A stretch of 6,779 bases of DNA. It comes from Cryomorphaceae bacterium. GTDB lineage: Bacteria > Bacteroidota > Bacteroidia > Flavobacteriales > Schleiferiaceae. Position numbers and translations under genes: made by a program. Below are positions 5,378-6,779 of this stretch, piece by piece (position 1 is the stretch's first letter; every line of letters starts with the position of its first letter). The notes below the pieces were generated by a model, which was not told where the DNA came from, made no database searches, and was given only the letters and a program-made list of their open reading frames with translations. The stretch is taken from positions 1 through 6,779 of the forward strand of contig DNWN01000118.1 in the NCBI GenBank assembly GCA_003507115.1, in the 5' to 3' direction.

Positions 5378-5787
5378 AGCGTAGCTCCATCATTCTCCTA
5401 GCCGTTGTCGCCCTGTTGATTGGGGCCCTGTTGGTCACCTTGCAAGACGCCAGCATCTACGCCACGTTTGATATGGCCAAAAAGCAGCAACCCGAAACAG
5501 TTACAGTCGTGGCGACCCTAGACTTGGACAGCCCTATGGATTTTGACCCCAAGGCATCCATCCTCACATTCCAAGCGATTGACAAAGATGGGCAACGCTC
5601 TGTCGTGCGCTACAATCAGCCCAAACCCACCGATTTTGAGCGCAGCGAAGAAATCACCCTGACGGGTCACTACACCGACTCCGCCTTTATTGCCACCGAA
5701 ATTCTTATGAAATGTCCGTCCAAATACACGGACGGGGAAGGCATCAATCCCGACGCCATTTACACGGACAACCAACCTAGCACCTAA
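5374..5787 (+). CDS. ccmE: CcmE, periplasmic heme chaperone, CxxxY variant
   Basis: CcmE accepts heme from CcmC and carries it to CcmF. The 137-residue product has an N-terminal membrane anchor (about 5-23, SIILLAVVALLIGALLVTL) and a periplasmic OB-fold-like beta domain (about 40-112: TVTVVATLDLD, ILTFQAIDKDGQ, EEITLTGHYTDSAFIATEIL). The heme-binding site follows as MKCPSKYTDGEG. In classical CcmE this is His-x-x-x-Tyr, where histidine binds heme covalently; here Cys114 takes the histidine position and Tyr118 is kept. The Cys-x-x-x-Tyr form is known from archaea and some bacteria whose System I lacks CcmH. The ATG at 5374 was chosen because it overlaps the ccmD stop by four bases and starts the anchor; a longer in-frame reading from 5335 lies inside ccmD. 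AAGGAG ends two bases before this ATG, too close for a normal ribosome binding site, and also encodes the ccmD tail. The stop overlaps ccmF as TAATG. Confidence 0.93.
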   Translation: MKRSSIILLAVVALLIGALLVTLQDASIYATFDMAKKQQPETVTVVATLDLDSPMDFDPKASILTFQAIDKDGQRSVVRYNQPKPTDFERSEEITLTGHYTDSAFIATEILMKCPSKYTDGEGINPDAIYTDNQPST

Positions 5788-6779
5788 TGCATTACCTCGG
5801 CGAACACAGCTTCTGGTCCACCTTGGGCCGTCTATTCGTCGCCCTTTCGTTTGCGGGCGCTTTGATCGCCGCCTTTTTCTATGGAATCCAAGCGTTTCGG
5901 ACTCCTGCCGAACGTGAAGAGCGACCTGTCCTGACTTTACGCCGTGCCGCGCGCTGGGCTTTCGGACTGCATTCCATAGGTGTTTTAGGAACGATTGCCA
6001 TCCTTTTTACTGCCCTGTTCAACCACTGGTTTGAGTTTGACTACGTCTGGCGCCACAGCTCGTTGGATATGCCCATGCAATACATTGCCTCCTGTTTTTG
6101 GGAAGGCCAAGAAGGCAGCTTCCTCTTGTGGCTCACCTGGCACATGATTTTGGGATGGGTCTTGATTCGGACCGCCAAAACCTGGGAATACGGCACCCTC
6201 TTCGCCCTGTCGCTGGTCCAGCTTTTCCTGGCCTCCATGCTCCTGGGCATCTATCTCGGGGATATTAAGCTGGGTTCTTCCCCCTTTATTCTCATTCGCG
6301 AATTGCCCGAAAATCTCGGACTGCCTTGGACCGAAATGAGTGACTACCTCATGCGCATTCCCGCTTTCCGCGACGGCCAAGGACTGAATCCGCTTTTGCA
6401 GAACTACTGGATGGTCATCCACCCTCCTACCCTCTTTCTGGGCTTCGCCGCCGTGACAATTCCATTCTTGTTTGCCATGACAGGCCTGTTTGAACGGCGC
6501 TATACCGAGTGGGTCCTACCCGCCCTGCCCTGGACCTTCTTTGGAATTGCCATTCTCGGCACGGGCGTTTTGATGGGAGGGGCTTGGGCATACGAAGCAT
6601 TGAGTTTTGGTGGTTTCTGGGCGTGGGACCCCGTCGAGAACTCTTCTCTGGTCCCCTGGCTGACCCTTGTCGCGGCGGGCCATTTGATGATGGTCGTCAA
6701 GCACAAAAAAACCGCCCCTGCCACCACGATATTCCTCGCCATCCTATCCTTCCTGCTGGTCCTTTACTCCACGTTTTTG
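5787..6779 (+). CDS. ccmF: CcmF, cytochrome c heme lyase subunit, 3'-truncated by window end
   Basis: CcmF takes heme from CcmE and joins it to the CxxCH motif of apocytochrome c. The frame is open from the ATG at 5787 to the window end, 331 residues, with no stop. The start overlaps the ccmE stop (TAATG). Family features seen in order: MHYLGEHSFWSTLGRLFVAL, a membrane helix; FNHWFEFDYVWRHSS (78-92); SCFWEGQEGSFLLW (102-115); LGDIKLGSSPF (157-167); NPLLQNYWMVIHPPTLFLGF (201-220) with His212; and the WWD heme-handling loop at about 265-291, GAWAYEALSFGG then FWAWDPVENSSLVPWL. At least seven hydrophobic segments are visible. The section between residues 157 and 200, with IRELPENLGLPW and MRIPAFRDGQGLNP, is an extra stretch that I associate with Bacteroidota CcmF. 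Proteins of this type usually run well beyond 600 residues, so about half or less is seen. CcsA-like proteins also have WWD loops, but the N-terminal motifs identify CcmF. Confidence 0.94.
   Translation, partial: MHYLGEHSFWSTLGRLFVALSFAGALIAAFFYGIQAFRTPAEREERPVLTLRRAARWAFGLHSIGVLGTIAILFTALFNHWFEFDYVWRHSSLDMPMQYIASCFWEGQEGSFLLWLTWHMILGWVLIRTAKTWEYGTLFALSLVQLFLASMLLGIYLGDIKLGSSPFILIRELPENLGLPWTEMSDYLMRIPAFRDGQGLNPLLQNYWMVIHPPTLFLGFAAVTIPFLFAMTGLFERRYTEWVLPALPWTFFGIAILGTGVLMGGAWAYEALSFGGFWAWDPVENSSLVPWLTLVAAGHLMMVVKHKKTAPATTIFLAILSFLLVLYSTFL

Noticed and set aside
5985..6422. Minus-strand open frame of 145 codons opposite ccmF
   Set aside because: It is antisense to conserved CcmF motifs, and the charged, Gln/Gly-rich translation is typical of a shadow frame.

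Overview
The window looks like chromosomal DNA from a member of the Bacteroidota, probably a flavobacterium-like lineage with unusually high GC (two 60-base lines that I counted were each 55% GC). Four things point there. The first protein ends in a type IX secretion (T9SS) sorting domain. Promoter-like TAnnTTTG boxes, the Bacteroidota -7 element, sit next to several start codons. Shine-Dalgarno sequences at usable spacing are absent. The cytochrome c maturation proteins also have the form typical of this phylum. The genus cannot be told from the sequence alone.

Layout. (1) Bases 1-1364, plus strand: the 3' part of a gene for a secreted LamG/jelly-roll protein with a T9SS C-terminal sorting domain; only its extreme N-terminus is missing. 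(2) 1406-2434, plus strand: a GT4-type glycosyltransferase of unknown acceptor. (3) 3757-2437, minus strand: an exported glutathione-peroxidase-fold thiol peroxidase followed 22 bases later by bshB1, the bacillithiol-pathway deacetylase. This pair converges on the glycosyltransferase with only 2 bases between stop codons. (4) 3758-3853: a 96-base divergent control region with two opposed TAnnTTTG boxes and two perfect inverted repeats between them. (5) 3854 to the window end, plus strand: ccmB-ccmC-ccmD-ccmE-ccmF of the System I cytochrome c maturation pathway. The genes overlap or nearly abut at every junction, and ccmF runs off the end. The small ccmD gene (56 codons) was found by reading the ccmC/ccmE junction.

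How the genes work together. CcmB and CcmC, with an ATPase CcmA that is not in this window, would move and load heme onto the chaperone CcmE. CcmD stabilises this complex, and CcmF attaches heme to apocytochrome c. CcmE here carries Cys-Pro-Ser-Lys-Tyr instead of the classical His-x-x-x-Tyr heme-binding motif, the variant known from some System I lineages. The divergent minus-strand pair handles thiols and peroxide: GPx reduces peroxides outside the cytoplasm and BshB1 helps make bacillithiol. A shared control region makes a link between thiol redox and heme/cytochrome biogenesis plausible but unproven.

No RNA gene, mobile element, CRISPR array or transposase was seen. Intergenic space is very small (41 bases at 1365-1405, 2 at 2435-2436, 22 at 3166-3187, 96 at 3758-3853 and 1 at 5206), so no stretch over 300 bases lacks a gene. 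I found no wholly new system. The most notable points are the Cys-type CcmE, the near-leaderless start sites, and the gpx-bshB1 pair facing the ccm operon across a dyad-rich region.
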